Assembly: GCA_004794655.1 (NCBI GenBank)
Contig: SMMW01000016.1
Location: forward strand, 372,001 to 436,000
DNA from: Marisa cornuarietis
Taxonomy: Eukaryota > Mollusca > Gastropoda > Architaenioglossa > Ampullariidae
Direction: 5' to 3'
Length of the DNA stretch: 64,000 bases
Part shown: one piece after another, positions 24,001 through 34,713 of the stretch
How positions within the stretch are numbered: the stretch's first letter is position 1
How the letters are laid out: every line of letters begins with the position of its first letter
Notes under the pieces: model-generated
The model's database searches: none
What the model was told of the DNA's origin: nothing
Seen by the model: the letters and a program-made list of their open reading frames with translations, nothing else
Position numbers and translations under genes: made by a program

Positions 24001-24440
24001 CGGATGCCTCGAGGGGATGGAATGGAAGGGGACAGGCTGGAGAGAGAAAGACTTGGGGGGGGGGGCCGGGGCGGGGAGGAGGAAAGGGCGGACCTTCCGC
24101 ATACGGCAAGGTGCAGCGAGGACATGGCCCTTACAGTGTGTGTGTGTGGGGGGGGGGAATGTAAGGGAGAGGGAGAAGGGTGGCAAATGTACGGATTACC
24201 ATTCCTCCGTCTGGAGTAGCTGAGCTCCGTTCAGGGAAAGAGAGAGAGAGAAAGTCGCAGAAATGCCCGGATGATAAAGGCCGGATGTACGCAGAACTGG
24301 AATCGCTGAGAGGGAAGGTGGCGATCTGGGTGGGGGAAGGGGTGATAGGAGGGGCAAGGTTTGGGGTGCTTGGAGGAGGGTTTGTGGAATGAAAGGAATG
24401 TGCTAGGGGTGGCTGAGCGACAGCCCTCATCTCCCAATAC
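24001..24440 (+). other. G-rich low-complexity segment
   Basis: Plus-strand G runs include G11 at 24055-24065, then GGGG and GGGG blocks and G9 near 24149-24157, with GAGA near 24239-24252. Several overlapping Gly/Arg-rich frames on both strands reflect composition and not genes. G-quadruplex formation is possible at 24055-24090. Confidence 0.6.
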
Positions 24441-24444
24441 CCCA

Positions 24445-24790
24445 CTCACCCCTAAAACAAAAGTCGTCCAGGAACGTGGCTGCGGTACGTGCCCTGCGCC
24501 TGCCCCACCACTACCCCTACTTAGAGCACGCGCTGCCACTAGGGCCGGCGGGTGGCTCGTCGATGGCGCGTGCAGGCCACGCGCCCCTTCTTCCGCTTAC
24601 CGTTAGGCGGCGCTGAAGGCGTTCGTCTGCAGGCGGCGCGAGCTGTCTTCAACGTAGTGGCCGCGGTCAAGCTGTCTAACCGGGTGGTGTGCACCCAGGC
24701 ACAAGTAAAGGGGATGGGGGTGCTAATCTGTGGCGAGTTTCTTTCCACCAGGCAATGCTGCGTTGCATCCCATCCCTGACGAGGTCGACA
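24445..24790. promoter_or_regulatory. CpG-rich patch
   Basis: GC- and CpG-rich relative to its surroundings (for example GGCCGGCGGGTGG and AGGCGGCGCTGAAGGCG). It includes an ATGGCG at about 24563 that opens a very short frame. In animals such patches can mark promoters; no TATA box or convincing exon is present. Confidence 0.2.
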
Positions 24791-24865
24791 CGGCTGTTTT
24801 CCGCCCTTCCGTTGTCGTTGTGGTCGCTGCTTGGTGATGTTGCTGGACAGGTACCACTATTGGTA

Positions 24866-25105
24866 CAGCTATGAATCGTTCGACAGCTGCAGTCTCCATA
24901 AGTTGCAGCTGTAGTCTCCACAGATCGCAGCTACGTTATCCACAGTTTACAGCTGTACTCCGCTGTTTTTTTAAGGAGCTGTTGATTCCATAATTAACAG
25001 TTGTAATGTATTATCCACACTTTGCTGTTGAAGTGTCTGCATTGCTTACAGCTGTAATACCGACACCGTGCAGCTGTAGATTTTCCTGTTAGCAGCTGAA
25101 TTCTA
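24866..25105. repeat. 22-bp array of CAGCTG E-boxes
   Basis: CAGCTG or one-base variants start at 24884, 24906, 24928 and 24950, an exact 22-bp period. After a disturbed middle the 22-bp spacing resumes at the right end (CAGCTGTAATACCG, CAGCTGTAGATTTT, CAGCTGAATTC). In all about 10-11 units are visible, sharing CAGCTGTAGTCTCCACA-like text. CAGCTG is the E-box bound by class I/II bHLH factors and is itself palindromic. The hexamer appears better kept than the spacer. Confidence 0.75.
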
Positions 25106-25109
25106 CACA

Positions 25110-25860
25110 CATAGGCTATGCTCTTCAGAACACGCACGGGCCTGTATTTAACAGTTTCAAGGATGTTCATTTGTGTCTCTCTCGATCCGGAACACATATT
25201 ACACGAAACAGTTTATATAATTAAATATGATTGTGGCTAGTAAATCTTACTTCGCTGTCATCTCCACCTGAGGAAATTATACCAAGTAGTTACCAATGAT
25301 TTTTGTTTTCTACAGTACGCTCGAGTTTTATCCTGTTTTGTACCATGTTATCGCACACACTGCACATGCACAAGATGACAAATATTTCCGTCCTTGTTGT
25401 ACCTGACACATCATTTCTAGCCTTATTATAGATTTACGTTTATGTTACTATTGATTCATCTAATGCGCATGCGCTACAGTGTATGTGTGTGTGCGTGTGT
25501 CTGTGTGTGTGTGTGAGAGAGAGAGAGAGGGGAGGGGATGCTTGTCGCTAGGTGTGCTGGGTGTTGACTGATATGCGACCTCTTCCTCATTTGTTTTAGA
25601 TGTTTTTCAACTGAGCGCTTTGTCCAAGCAAACGACGGATAGTAAAAGAAACTTTCTGTGGAGTTGGAGGAAACGGGAGATAGATGGCTGGACTTGTTGA
25701 CAAGGAACGGGACTGGAAATGGAAGCGTGTCAGTTTCAACCTCATTTATACACGTTTAAGAACCGTTGCATGACATTCTAGCTCAGTTTTTGTGTTGGCC
25801 TGCATGCTTAGTGTGTACTACCGTCAGAACTGGTGCTGACATTTTCAAGGCGTGTATTTC
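25110..25860. other. Unannotated stretch
   Basis: No gene supported. A GT/GA tract lies at 25482-25530. Confidence 0.5.
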
Positions 25861-25869
25861 TGCAAACTT

Positions 25870-26035
25870 TCACCTGCACAGACGCAATTTCCTCAAACAC
25901 AGGTGCAAACATTGACGCGGGCACCTAGTCGCAATCTTACTTCAAACCACGGTATGAATTTCAGCAAATACTCACTCAAGTAGTCGCAATCTTACCTCAA
26001 ACCACAGCATAAATTTTAGCAAACATAGACGCGCC
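25870..26035. repeat. 55-bp minisatellite, 2-3 copies
   Basis: TAGTCGCAATCTTAC begins at 25926 and 25981 and the two 55-bp units match almost throughout (CAAACCAC, AATTT, AGCAAA). A weaker third copy lies just upstream (CGCAATTTCCTCAAACAC). Confidence 0.8.
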
Positions 26036-26395
26036 TCACCATAATTATATCCTCCGACCCAGAGTTGGCTCACCGGGTCAACATACCGGCGCTCGTCCGT
26101 TTACTATCCATTACATCTCCGACCTGCGTTATGCGATGTGCAGGTTGACAGACTTGGTCTGTCTACCCATTCGTCAGATCTAACATTACCGCGGCACCGC
26201 GAGTTTGGACGGGTGCATCGTAAGCAACATTATCCCCATACCCTCCCCCCCCCCTACACAACCACACAGCCTATTACCATCGCTTAGTGAGAGGCTCCAG
26301 TCTTCTTGAGCGATCACGTGGTAAATCCGTGGTGTGATACAGTGTCTGCAATATTATCCGTCTAGGGATTTGTAGACAATCCCGTGTCTGTAAAG

Positions 26396-26600
26396 AGGAA
26401 GCGGATACTAGAGTGGTTAGACAGTACCAACGTGCGAGGCTGGGGTGGAGGTGGGGGAGTGAACACTAACAGGTTCGGTACCCGAGAGGCGCTCGACACA
26501 TTTTTCGGTTGACCTAGTGGTTGAATGGGTACCTGACCACCTAAAACGTTGGGGTAGGTAAATCAGCAAGGTAGAGATGGATTAAGTACTGCTCCCACAA
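26396..26600 (+). mobile_element. SINE family 1, degenerate copy 4
   Basis: GGAAGCGGATACTAGAGTGG, a tRNA-like B box GGTTCGGTACC, ATGGGTACCTGAC, GTTGGGGTAGGTAAATCAGC and AAGGTAGAGATGG align in order with the head and body of the family 1 copy at 2.3 kb. Orientation is opposite to the other three copies. It has many substitutions and extra sequence between the boxes, and similarity fades before the TTTACC tail. An old copy. Confidence 0.65.
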
Positions 26601-26619
26601 AAGAAGCTGACATTCCGCA

Positions 26620-27430
26620 ATAGTACCAAATACCTTTTTACTCATGACTGACAGGCCATGAGATTGTTCTCCTAGAAAGAGGTTTTCTTCGACTGAGAGA
26701 AGCTATTCATGTCTACGTATTTCAGGTGTAACAAAGGGGACCACGAAGTGATTGCTCGGTATCCGATAATTACATGAATAAATCACCTCACTGGGAGCCA
26801 CCATTGTCATAGCTACCTTTCGTAAAAGGCATTTCTCACATCTGTGCTGCTCATAATTAGACAATAAACGAATCGCCTGCGCTGCCTGTCTTCTGGATAT
26901 TCATAGAATAAATAGGTTCTGGTCAGTGAGAGGCTTCGTCCTGGCCATAAATAAATCAATCGGTTTCATCACAGTCCTTTTCTAGCTGCATAAATAAGTT
27001 ATGTCTCTAAGCGCAGTCAGCAAAATCGAACCGGAGTTTAAGGCCACGGAAATGTCCTAGCTTGCACAGCTGCCTGACCGATGCACGAACCTCGAAAGAA
27101 TCAAAAGTGGAGATAAAAGGAAGAAAAATCCAGTGGAAGCAAAGGCAGACTTGGGTGGAACTCCCGAGTGGGAGGGTAAAGGGAGTGGGAACAGATGAAA
27201 AGCTGCAACTCCTACCCGAGTCTGTTCGTATTCCTGCCAGACAGGATGTGTTTGTTTGACCTGACATTGCTGTGGCTCGACAGTCAACACTTTGTTGTTT
27301 TAGTGCCGCTCCCTCTGTAATCAGTGACTGTTTATACCCGTCTGCTGGTTGAATTGTGTCTATGAAATTAATGGACAACAGTTCCTCTATGGGCGAGAAC
27401 CTGACATAAACAGTAGAGCATCCTGTTGCT
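26620..27430. other. Unannotated stretch
   Basis: No supported gene. The 143-residue minus-strand frame at 27007-27438 has no recognised domain and overlaps another frame of similar length. Confidence 0.45.
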
Positions 27431-27439
27431 GCTTTCACA

Positions 27440-28809
27440 AGGATACCGCCATTATTGCATCATCCTTGATATGTTGTTCTTCAGTTTGTTACAACATGCA
27501 GGTGGCCAGGACTCGTGTTACAAACATTGTTGACCGTGCAAAGTCAAAGTTCTATTCTGAAAAATTCTTGCCTGCAAAACCACTAAACAGTTATTTGATG
27601 CTAGCAGCAGTTTGCTTGGAAAAACCACTGGTACTCCACTACCATCAGTGTTTCCTGTGCAAGAACTCCCACAAAAATTTTCTTCACCAATAATTACTGT
27701 GTTGATAAGCCAGAAGCTCGACTCTGCTGTTGTTCCATCTTCTTCTGTGTCAGATACAGTTTACAATGGTCCTAGCTTACGTGGTTTTGAGCCAGTCAGT
27801 GAACAGTATGTTAAGAAAGTTCGCCTGAGTAGCAGCCCCAAATCATGTGAGCTCGATCCTATTCCCTCCTCTCTGCTTTTTGCTTGCCTGGATGTCCTAT
27901 TACCCCATAGAACTCATGTCACAAATGTTTCTCTCACGTCTGGACACTTTACTCTTGAGTTCAGGTCGGCTATTGTCCACCCACCTATAAAGAAACCATC
28001 TGTATATCATAACTGCTTAAGCAATTACAGACCAGTTTCAAACCTGTCCTTTCTGTCTGAAGTTCTTTCCCTAGCTAATTTTACCTGTGGATCAAAACCA
28101 TCTCCTTAATCCCTTCCAGTCGGCTTATAGATTCTGTGCTCTCCAGGATTGACTATTGTAATTCTCTTTTACCTGACATTACCGAGTATCTTCTTGACAG
28201 ACTTCAGAGGATCCAGAATAATGCTGCTCGCCTCATCTGCAGACCATCTCGATATGAACATATATAATCCATCTTTCGCTCTCTTCACTGGCTGCCAGTC
28301 GTAGATCGTATAGCCTACAAACTTTCTACTTTAACTTACTCTGCTGTTTGTGGCACTGATCCTTAGTATCTCTCCGAGCTCACTCACATCTTCGCACCCG
28401 CACGACTTCTTCGCTCATCTTCTGACACCAAGCTTCTGCGAATACCACTAGCAAAGACAAAGATGTGTGGACAGAGGCCTTCCTCCTACCAAGCCCCATA
28501 ACTTGGAACGGATTATCCATCTGCCTTCGTCACTCTGATTCTCTTACCACCTTTAAGTCTAAACTTCAGACAAATCTTTCCAAAAGGACAACTTCACTCT
28601 GTGACCATGTCCTGACCACGAGCGTGCATAACGTGTGTCTGTAATTTACTTTGTGTATGAGCGGGTGTATGTTGTAAAAGTGAGAGTGTCTGTTATATGC
28701 GAATATGGCGCATGGCTGTGTGTGATTCAGTCTGTTTATTATATCTGTAAAGCGCCCTGAACAAATCATTGGAAAAGCGCTATATAAATTATTATTATTA
28801 TTATTATTA
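27440..28809 (+). pseudogene. LINE relic with the RT palm deleted
   Basis: The N-terminal part of a CR1/L2-like reverse transcriptase is readable: RVTNIVDRAKSKFYSEK near 27513, then in another frame GKTTGTPLPSVFP, SSPKSCELDPIPSSLLFACL and the finger motif SNYRPVSNLSFLSEV (about 28021-28066), then LLNPFQSAY. At about 28126 it jumps to IDSVLSRIDYCNSLL, followed by the thumb and connector text RLQRIQNNAARLICRPSRY and LHWLPV with several stops. Motifs A, B and C (the FADD-type catalytic site) are all absent. The 3' end reads GCGCTATATAAAT and then an ATT microsatellite (28788-28809), typical of such tails. At least two frameshifts and several stops show it is dead. Confidence 0.85.
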
Positions 28810-28909
28810 ATGAGCAATCGACATTACTGTCAAGCCAACAAAATAAATAAACAGATAAACCCGCAGAAGCTGACTGGGTGTCAGGGTGTCTCAAAGGCTC
28901 ACCCGAATG

Positions 28910-29060
28910 GGAAACAATTCTGAAAATAGCTCGGTTACAGTAAACTAATTCTCAGAACGACTTGGTTACAGTCGATGTAATAATCAAAATGAATGGGCTA
29001 CGACCAACTAATTCTTAAAATGAATCTTTTATAGTAAACTAGTTCTAAAAACATGAACAA
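28910..29060. repeat. Decayed ~38-bp tandem repeat
   Basis: About four units with the core GGTTACAGTAAACTAATTCT and variants, spaced roughly 35-40 bases, heavily diverged. Confidence 0.55.
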
Positions 29061-29946
29061 AATAAGTCTTATTCCTTGGAGAAATGTAGGGGTTTTGGAC
29101 GCAATTCACGCCTACGTCATAAAGAGCTACGTCTCGTGACTTGCAACCGTTACACACATAGGCTCGTTGTTAAGGCAACGCTTCATTAGCATATGGTTTG
29201 GTTGCAGTCGTCAGCGATGTCAGGTTCGAATAGATGTCCATCTATATATATATATATACTCTCCTTCCCTCGCCTACTCCTCCAAAAAATAAAAAACCCC
29301 AAAACCCGCTCCTCAAATATATTACTAATTTTAGAGCGACACTTTATTAACCTATTGGCAGTTCAAGTTAATTTTGTTTCTGAGTAACCTTTCACCTTTC
29401 GCCTTTTTCATAGACCGAGTGGATGGCTAAGAAATAGGACAGAAAAATGTAAGGAAGGTGGTTGGGGAATAAGGGCGGCTGCGGGGAATTCTCGAGACTG
29501 CGACCAAAGGAGAAGTTCTGATGGAGTGCTAATGTCGGTGAGTGGAGATCGATGCCCGCAGATGACGCAGCGGCACCGATCGAAGGTGACATGGCGGGCG
29601 TCGTCTTCTCCAGTGCATCATCACTGGCCACCTGATCTCCTCACAAGGGGGAGAGAACACACCTGTGATACCGCTTTGATCCGGTGGTGGTGGTGGTGGT
29701 TGGGGGGGGGGGAGACGGACTAGATGTGAGTACGGGTAGAAATTCACGCCTTATACCCCCTCAACTATAAACATGTAGCCAAGGTCGGTTTCTACTAAGT
29801 ATAAGTATCGGAAGAAAGTACCCTGACTACCGAAGAAGCTCCCGATGGAAAGTATCCCGACTACTAAACGTATCAAAAAGCATCTTTCAGCGAGTACCCT
29901 AACTACCCAATATTCGTTAGTGGAGTGAGAGGAAACTGTCATGATG

Positions 29947-29978
<32 letters not shown>

Positions 29979-30780
29979 GGGGGGGGGAAGAGATATAAGC
30001 ATTACAGAGGGAGGGAAAAGGTCATCTTTAGCTACGGGAAACTGACGAATTTTGATTGCCTTTCTTAGAAAGAAAGGAGAGGAGACGCTCCATTTTTAGC
30101 GAGAAGTGATCAATTAAAGCCACAATTAGTTAAAAGGGGAAAATACAGTTACTGCAGTAACAACAGAAGAGAGTATGGGACTAAGGAAGGCAATCGCCAC
30201 TTTAAGAAATAAATCGAAATGTAACTGCGGGAATCAGAAGGTGAGCGCGAGCAGTCGAGACGGCGACCTACCCGAGAGCGATCTTGAGCTCGTGCTGAAA
30301 GTACGTGACTGTTGCCGTGGCTCGTCACGTATAGCAAGTCTTCCTCGGATGTCGACTCGGGTGGAAGGCAATTGCTGTGATTGGGTGGCAAGGTTCCGGC
30401 ATCTGCTATTGTTAGAAAGAAGTGCGAAGTGAAACAGCATTTACAATTCGTGCGCTGAATCAGTAATTTCTCGACAATCGACTGGAACCGATGTGGTGTG
30501 ACCTCAAGATTCCAGATGTAGTTCCAGACATGGGGGGGAGGGGGGCACTGATCATGGCTGTCTCGCTGAAACCAGGTGATCGGAGCTAAAAAAAAATGTG
30601 GAGGGGATTGCTGTTTGTGGGGGAGGAAGTGGTGGGGCTGTGAAGATATTTATACCTTCTAGCCTCCAAAAATCATCTTTTATCACTCCCGAGTTCTAAT
30701 GCTAATGCTTAATATGGACAGAGGAGAAAAGATTAGAATGAAGAGTCACTCCGACAAACGATCAGCCCTGTAGTAGTGGT
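29061..30780. other. Unannotated stretch
   Basis: No supported gene. It contains a short (TA)n at 29242-29258, a (GGT)n plus G10 tract at 29682-29712 and a GT plus G tract at 29951-29989. Loose repeats of GTACCCTGACTACC-like text occur at 29815-29910. Confidence 0.5.
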
Positions 30781-31122
30781 GCGTGGGGTGCGTCGCGATT
30801 TACAATCGCTTCATTCAGCTCTCTCCAACGACTTCGTTCGCCGCTGAGCCAGTGGTGGTGGTGGTGGTGGTGGCTGTCGGTGACCAACGAAAAGTAGTGC
30901 CCCCCTCTCTCTCTCTACTTCCTTCCACCATTCAAGGTTCTAAAGAAGCAAGGCAACAGCGGTGTTTTGCAATAAGTCAACCCACCTCCCTCCATGCAAT
31001 CGCGACAAATGAACTCATCCGCCCTTCGCCGCGCACTCACGGGACGCTGGTATTACAGGCCGACAGGGAGGAAAGCTCTGTGCGACTTGGTGGGGGGGGG
31101 GAGGGAGAGCTCGGACCTCTTT

Positions 31123-31130
31123 TATAAAAG
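31123..31130 (+). promoter_or_regulatory. Canonical TATA box, candidate core promoter
   Basis: TATAAAAG lies in CpG-rich flanks (GGCGCGGCGG immediately after) with a G-rich, Sp1-like tract 10-30 bases upstream (31091-31105). A start about 25-30 bases downstream would fall near 31150-31160. It is on the same strand as, and about 1.15 kb upstream of, the acceptor-bounded signal-peptide exon at 32302-32716, so it could drive that gene through a 5'-UTR exon. A (GGT)n and a C-rich tract lie upstream near 30850-30910. Confidence 0.4.
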
Positions 31131-31164
31131 GCGCGGCGGTTCGCCTCCGTGCGCCGTTGCGGGG

Positions 31165-32040
31165 AGTCGAAATCGATGGCTTGCTTGCAGGTTGGAGGAG
31201 CAGAGCGGGAGAAAGAGAGAGAGAGAAAGAAAGTGGTTGGTGGATCGTTCCGTTAGAGATGGTGACGCTCTAGTCCGCGGGGTTTTGTCAGACATTCTCC
31301 TCCAAGCAGCTAAACAATGGCAGGCTTATGCAAGCCTCCGTGGCCCTGAGACCGAGCGTTAAGCGAGTTTCATGCAGGCAAGTGATTCAGTGTTGAGACT
31401 TGTAGCTTTCTACAGCCGCTAGTTTGTCGTGCAGGCTTGCTGACTCGCCTTTGCCACACGTGGTGACTTCGTTTGTGTGTGTGTGTGTGTTTATATATAT
31501 AATGCATGCCACTTGACTGTATTTCTTTCTGGGTTTGTCTGGTTGGTTGCCCCCACCCCACTTTTCTTTTTCCTTCGTCTCTAGTTTATGTCCAAACGAT
31601 CCCTATGCTAAGACAGGCGTTAACAGAATGTTGCTGAAACAAGAGTCAACGATGTTTTTATGTGTAATAATCGAAAACTAAAATCGTAAACAACTCTCAT
31701 TTTCTCTTTCGGCTTGCCTGTGCGCACTATCTTCTTTCTTTGATGTCAACTTTTTTTTGCACCATAGATGGGGTGAGAGCGTGTTGAAAAAGATATGTTG
31801 TGACTGCTGCGTTGTAAAATGCAACAGAATTTTAAAACTGGTAATTCATGAAGCAGGTTTTTTTTATCTTTCCTTCGCTAGGATGTCTTTCGTAATATTC
31901 AGTTCTTGCCGGCGTCAGTAAACAAAAGTGTCACTATTGTTTTGTCATTCTTTCTTTCTCTCTCTCTTCCCTGGCTATTTTTCCTCCTGTCAACGCTCTG
32001 TCTGTGTGAGAGAGACCGAGACGAATCTCCATTCTTTTTG
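31165..32040. other. Possible 5'-UTR exon and intron
   Basis: If the TATA box at 31123 is active, this interval is leader exon plus intron 1. Donor-like sites such as TTGCAG|GTTGG near 31190 and CAG|GCAAGT near 31378 exist, but none is decisive. Sequence after 31.5 kb is AT-rich and intron-like, with a short GT tract at 31475-31490. Confidence 0.25.
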
Positions 32041-32180
32041 TAATGTACACGTGTTCTCTAATTTCTGGTCCCGATGTATTCTGTTTCACTCTCGTTCACT
32101 CTATATGTACTCATCATTTCGGTCCATATGTACTCATTATTTCGGTCCCGATGTACTCTATTTTCATCCACATGTGCTCT
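32041..32180. repeat. 23/31-bp minisatellite
   Basis: Units start near 32041, 32072, 32103, 32126 and 32149, sharing ATGTACTC and TTTCGGTCC. The spacings are 31, 31, 23 and 23 bp, so an 8-bp indel separates two unit classes. Confidence 0.65.
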
Positions 32181-32301
32181 GAACATCCGCCCTCTGTTAC
32201 TACGAACGAGAAACTGGGCCGGATCCTCCTCCATGTAGCATGATTATATTGCCACAATATATATCCTGTTGTCTTTTTCTCTTTCTCTCTTGTTCACACA
32301 G

Positions 32302-32716
32302 CGTACGAGGGCGGGTGCAGTGCAGACTGAGGTCACACGGGGTCAGAGGGAGTGAGTTCATTGGACGTCGTTGTTACCCAACCTGTGAACACACGCTGCG
32401 TGTGCATATTGTTCACGCCGACAGTGAGTGTGTGTGCGTACGCGTGTGTGTGCGTGCGTGCGTGTTCCTTAACGCGCACACACACACACCACCACGCGTG
32501 TGTGGTCGTCGTCGTCGTCGTCGTCGGTGGTAGCATGGATTAAACGTGCCTTGCCATGCTGGAGGAGGGCTGAAAGCCATGGTCCAGGCGTGGCGAGGTT
32601 ACCGCTGCCGTCGGTTGCCTTCAGTGCTGCAGCAGGACTCCGGGGGATGGGGTCGCCCGGGTGTCGGGGTGCCGGTCACTGCCTCCTCGTGGTGCTGACG
32701 TGTGCCGTCTTGGGAG
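32302..32716 (+). other. Candidate exon bounded by splice sites
   Basis: The left boundary is a textbook acceptor: a pyrimidine tract from about 32268, then TGTTCACACAG ending at 32301. The right boundary is the strong donor GGGAG|GTAAGA (GT at 32717-32718). Inside are a mostly non-coding CpG-rich leader with a (GT/GC)n stretch and a (GTC)7 tract at 32505-32526, and then the signal-peptide start at 32647. The 415-base length is plausible for an internal exon. Both sites were seen by eye and not scored. Confidence 0.35.
32647..32716 (+). CDS. Candidate signal-peptide exon, secreted/receptor gene
   Basis: ATG at 32647 opens MGSPGCRGAGHC followed by the hydrophobic core LLVVLTCAVLG, then a single G before the GTAAGA donor. 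That is 23 codons plus one base, a phase 1 intron. A short N region with an Arg, a hydrophobic core of about ten residues, small residues at the end and a phase 1 boundary within Gly are typical of first coding exons of secreted and type I membrane proteins in animals. The frame is open upstream to 32500, so an earlier start is possible. The nearest acceptor, ending at 32795, would leave a 79-bp intron and a stop after 16 more residues, so the true next exon is probably farther on. The mature protein is unknown. Confidence 0.35.
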
Positions 32717-32854
32717 GTAAGATCAAAGATTTCCTTCGCGCCGACTGCATTGTTGACATTTCGCATCCCTGCTGCTACCTGTTCTCTCTCCACAGGTCTG
32801 CGTGAGCACGAGTGGCACACACGTTTTTACACAGACATGTAGATGTATGCGCGT

Positions 32855-32855
32855 G

Positions 32856-32898
<43 letters not shown>
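32855..32898. repeat. (CT)n-(AC)n microsatellite
   Basis: About 11 CT units joined to about 11 AC units, giving Ser/Leu and Thr/His frames that are not coding. Confidence 0.9.
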
Positions 32899-33565
32899 TG
32901 TACCGAAGAGAGACTACAAGAACAGTCGCTTACGTATGCACGGAGACCTATCCGCACTAAATGACCGACTTTCAGCTAAACACACCCGGGTAAGCCCTGG
33001 AACTTCCATGTATTTTAAATGTTTACCTGAATATATACCTGTATATGTGCTGTGGTCTTCCCTTTTGAAACACCTGTATGTATATGTGCACCCAGTCTTC
33101 ACTCGATTTTGTGCATACACACATGCGCGTGCGCGATTACACACACACACACACACACACATACACGCACACACGAATGCACACGCGCACGCTTACTATC
33201 AACGACAGTTGTGTGATCTGCCTTGCGAGGTGCAGCCTAATTCTGGCGAAAGCAGTATTGCTGCATTCTCTGGTAAATGATATTTCCATGACTACCATGA
33301 TGGCAGAAGGACGCGCTACAGCAGGCTGCCACAATATCTCTTTAGTGTCTGACACAGATCTCATGTAGCACTGTGGGTGACGAATTTACAACCTGCATTG
33401 CTGATACAGAGAAATAGTTGACTGACCGTTGCAGCTACCTGCCTTACTGTTACAAAGAGTTATCGCCGTGACTGTTACGAACAGGTAGCAATATGTCCTT
33501 TACCTTTCGTTACAGAGATGAGCGCGTCGATTGACCTGTAGTATGATTATCTGTAGAGCATCTAA

Positions 33566-34713
33566 CGTCTGATGACTGCATTGCTCTCTGTAACATCTGA
33601 TCATAGATGACTGCATTACTGTCTGTAACATCTGATCATAGATGACTGCATTACTGTCTGTAACATCTGATCATAGATGACTGCATTACTGTCTGTAACA
33701 TCTGATAATAGATAACTACAGTACTGTCTGTTACATCTGATAATAGATGACTGCATTACTGTCTGTAACATCTGATCATAGATGACTGCATTACTGTCTG
33801 TAACATCTGATCATAGATGACTGCATTACTGTCTGTAACATCTGATAATAGATAACTACAGTACTGTCTGTTAATCTGATAATAGATGACTGCATTACTG
33901 TCTGTAACATCTGATCATAGATGACTGCATTACTGTCTGTTACATCTGATAATAGATGACTGCATTACTGTCTGTTACATCTGATAATAGATGACTGCAT
34001 TACTGTCTGTAACATCTGATCATTGATGACTGCATTACTGTCTGTAACATCTGATCATAGATGACTGCATTACTGTCTGTAACATCTGATCATAGATGAC
34101 TGCATTACTGTCTGTAACATCTGATCATAGATGACTGCATTACTGTCTGTAACATCTGATAATAGATAACTACAGTACTGTCTGTTAATCTGATAATAGA
34201 TGACTGCATTACTGTCTGTAACATCTGATCATAGATGACTGCATTACTGTCTGTTACATCTGATAATAGATGACTGCATTACTGTCTGTTACATCTGATA
34301 ATAGATGACTGCATTACTGTCTGTAACATCTGATCATTGATGACTGCATTACTGTCTGTAACATCTGATCATAGATGACTGCATTACTGTCTGTAACATC
34401 TGATCATAGATGACTGCATTACTGTCTGTAACATCTGATCATAGATGACTGCATTACTGTCTGTAACATCTGATAATAGATAACTACAGTACTGTCTGTT
34501 AATCTGATAATAGATGACTGCATTACTGTCTGTAACATCTGATCATAGATGACTGCATTACTGTCTGTTACATCTGATAATAGATGACTGCATTACTGTC
34601 TGTTACATCTGATAATAGATGACTGCATTACTGTCTGTAACATCTGATCATTGATGACTGCACTGCTGTCTGTAATGTCTGATCATAGATGACTGCATTA
34701 CTGTCTGTAACGT
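33566..34713. repeat. 35-bp satellite with 314-bp higher-order repeat
   Basis: About 33 head-to-tail monomers of 35 bp share the core TGACTGCATTACTGTCTGTA and then ACATCTGATCATAGA. Marked variants (GATAACTACAGTACTG; a one-base-short TTAATCTG; a CATTGA form) recur in fixed order. Blocks starting at 33851 and 34165 look identical over 314 bp (nine monomers minus one base), a third starts at 34479 and is cut off after five monomers, and a four-monomer relative starts at 33711. The monomer carries CATCT and AGATG as 5-bp inverted arms around GATCAT. Edge monomers are diverged on both sides. The period is not a multiple of three, so it is not a protein repeat. Confidence 0.93.

Noticed and set aside
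27007..27438. 143-codon minus-strand frame upstream of the LINE
   Set aside because: No recognisable family. It overlaps other frames and its right end abuts the retroelement. Insufficient support for a gene.
33566..34713. CRISPR-like array of 35-bp repeats
   Set aside because: Units are contiguous with no unique spacers and the context is eukaryotic, so this is a satellite.
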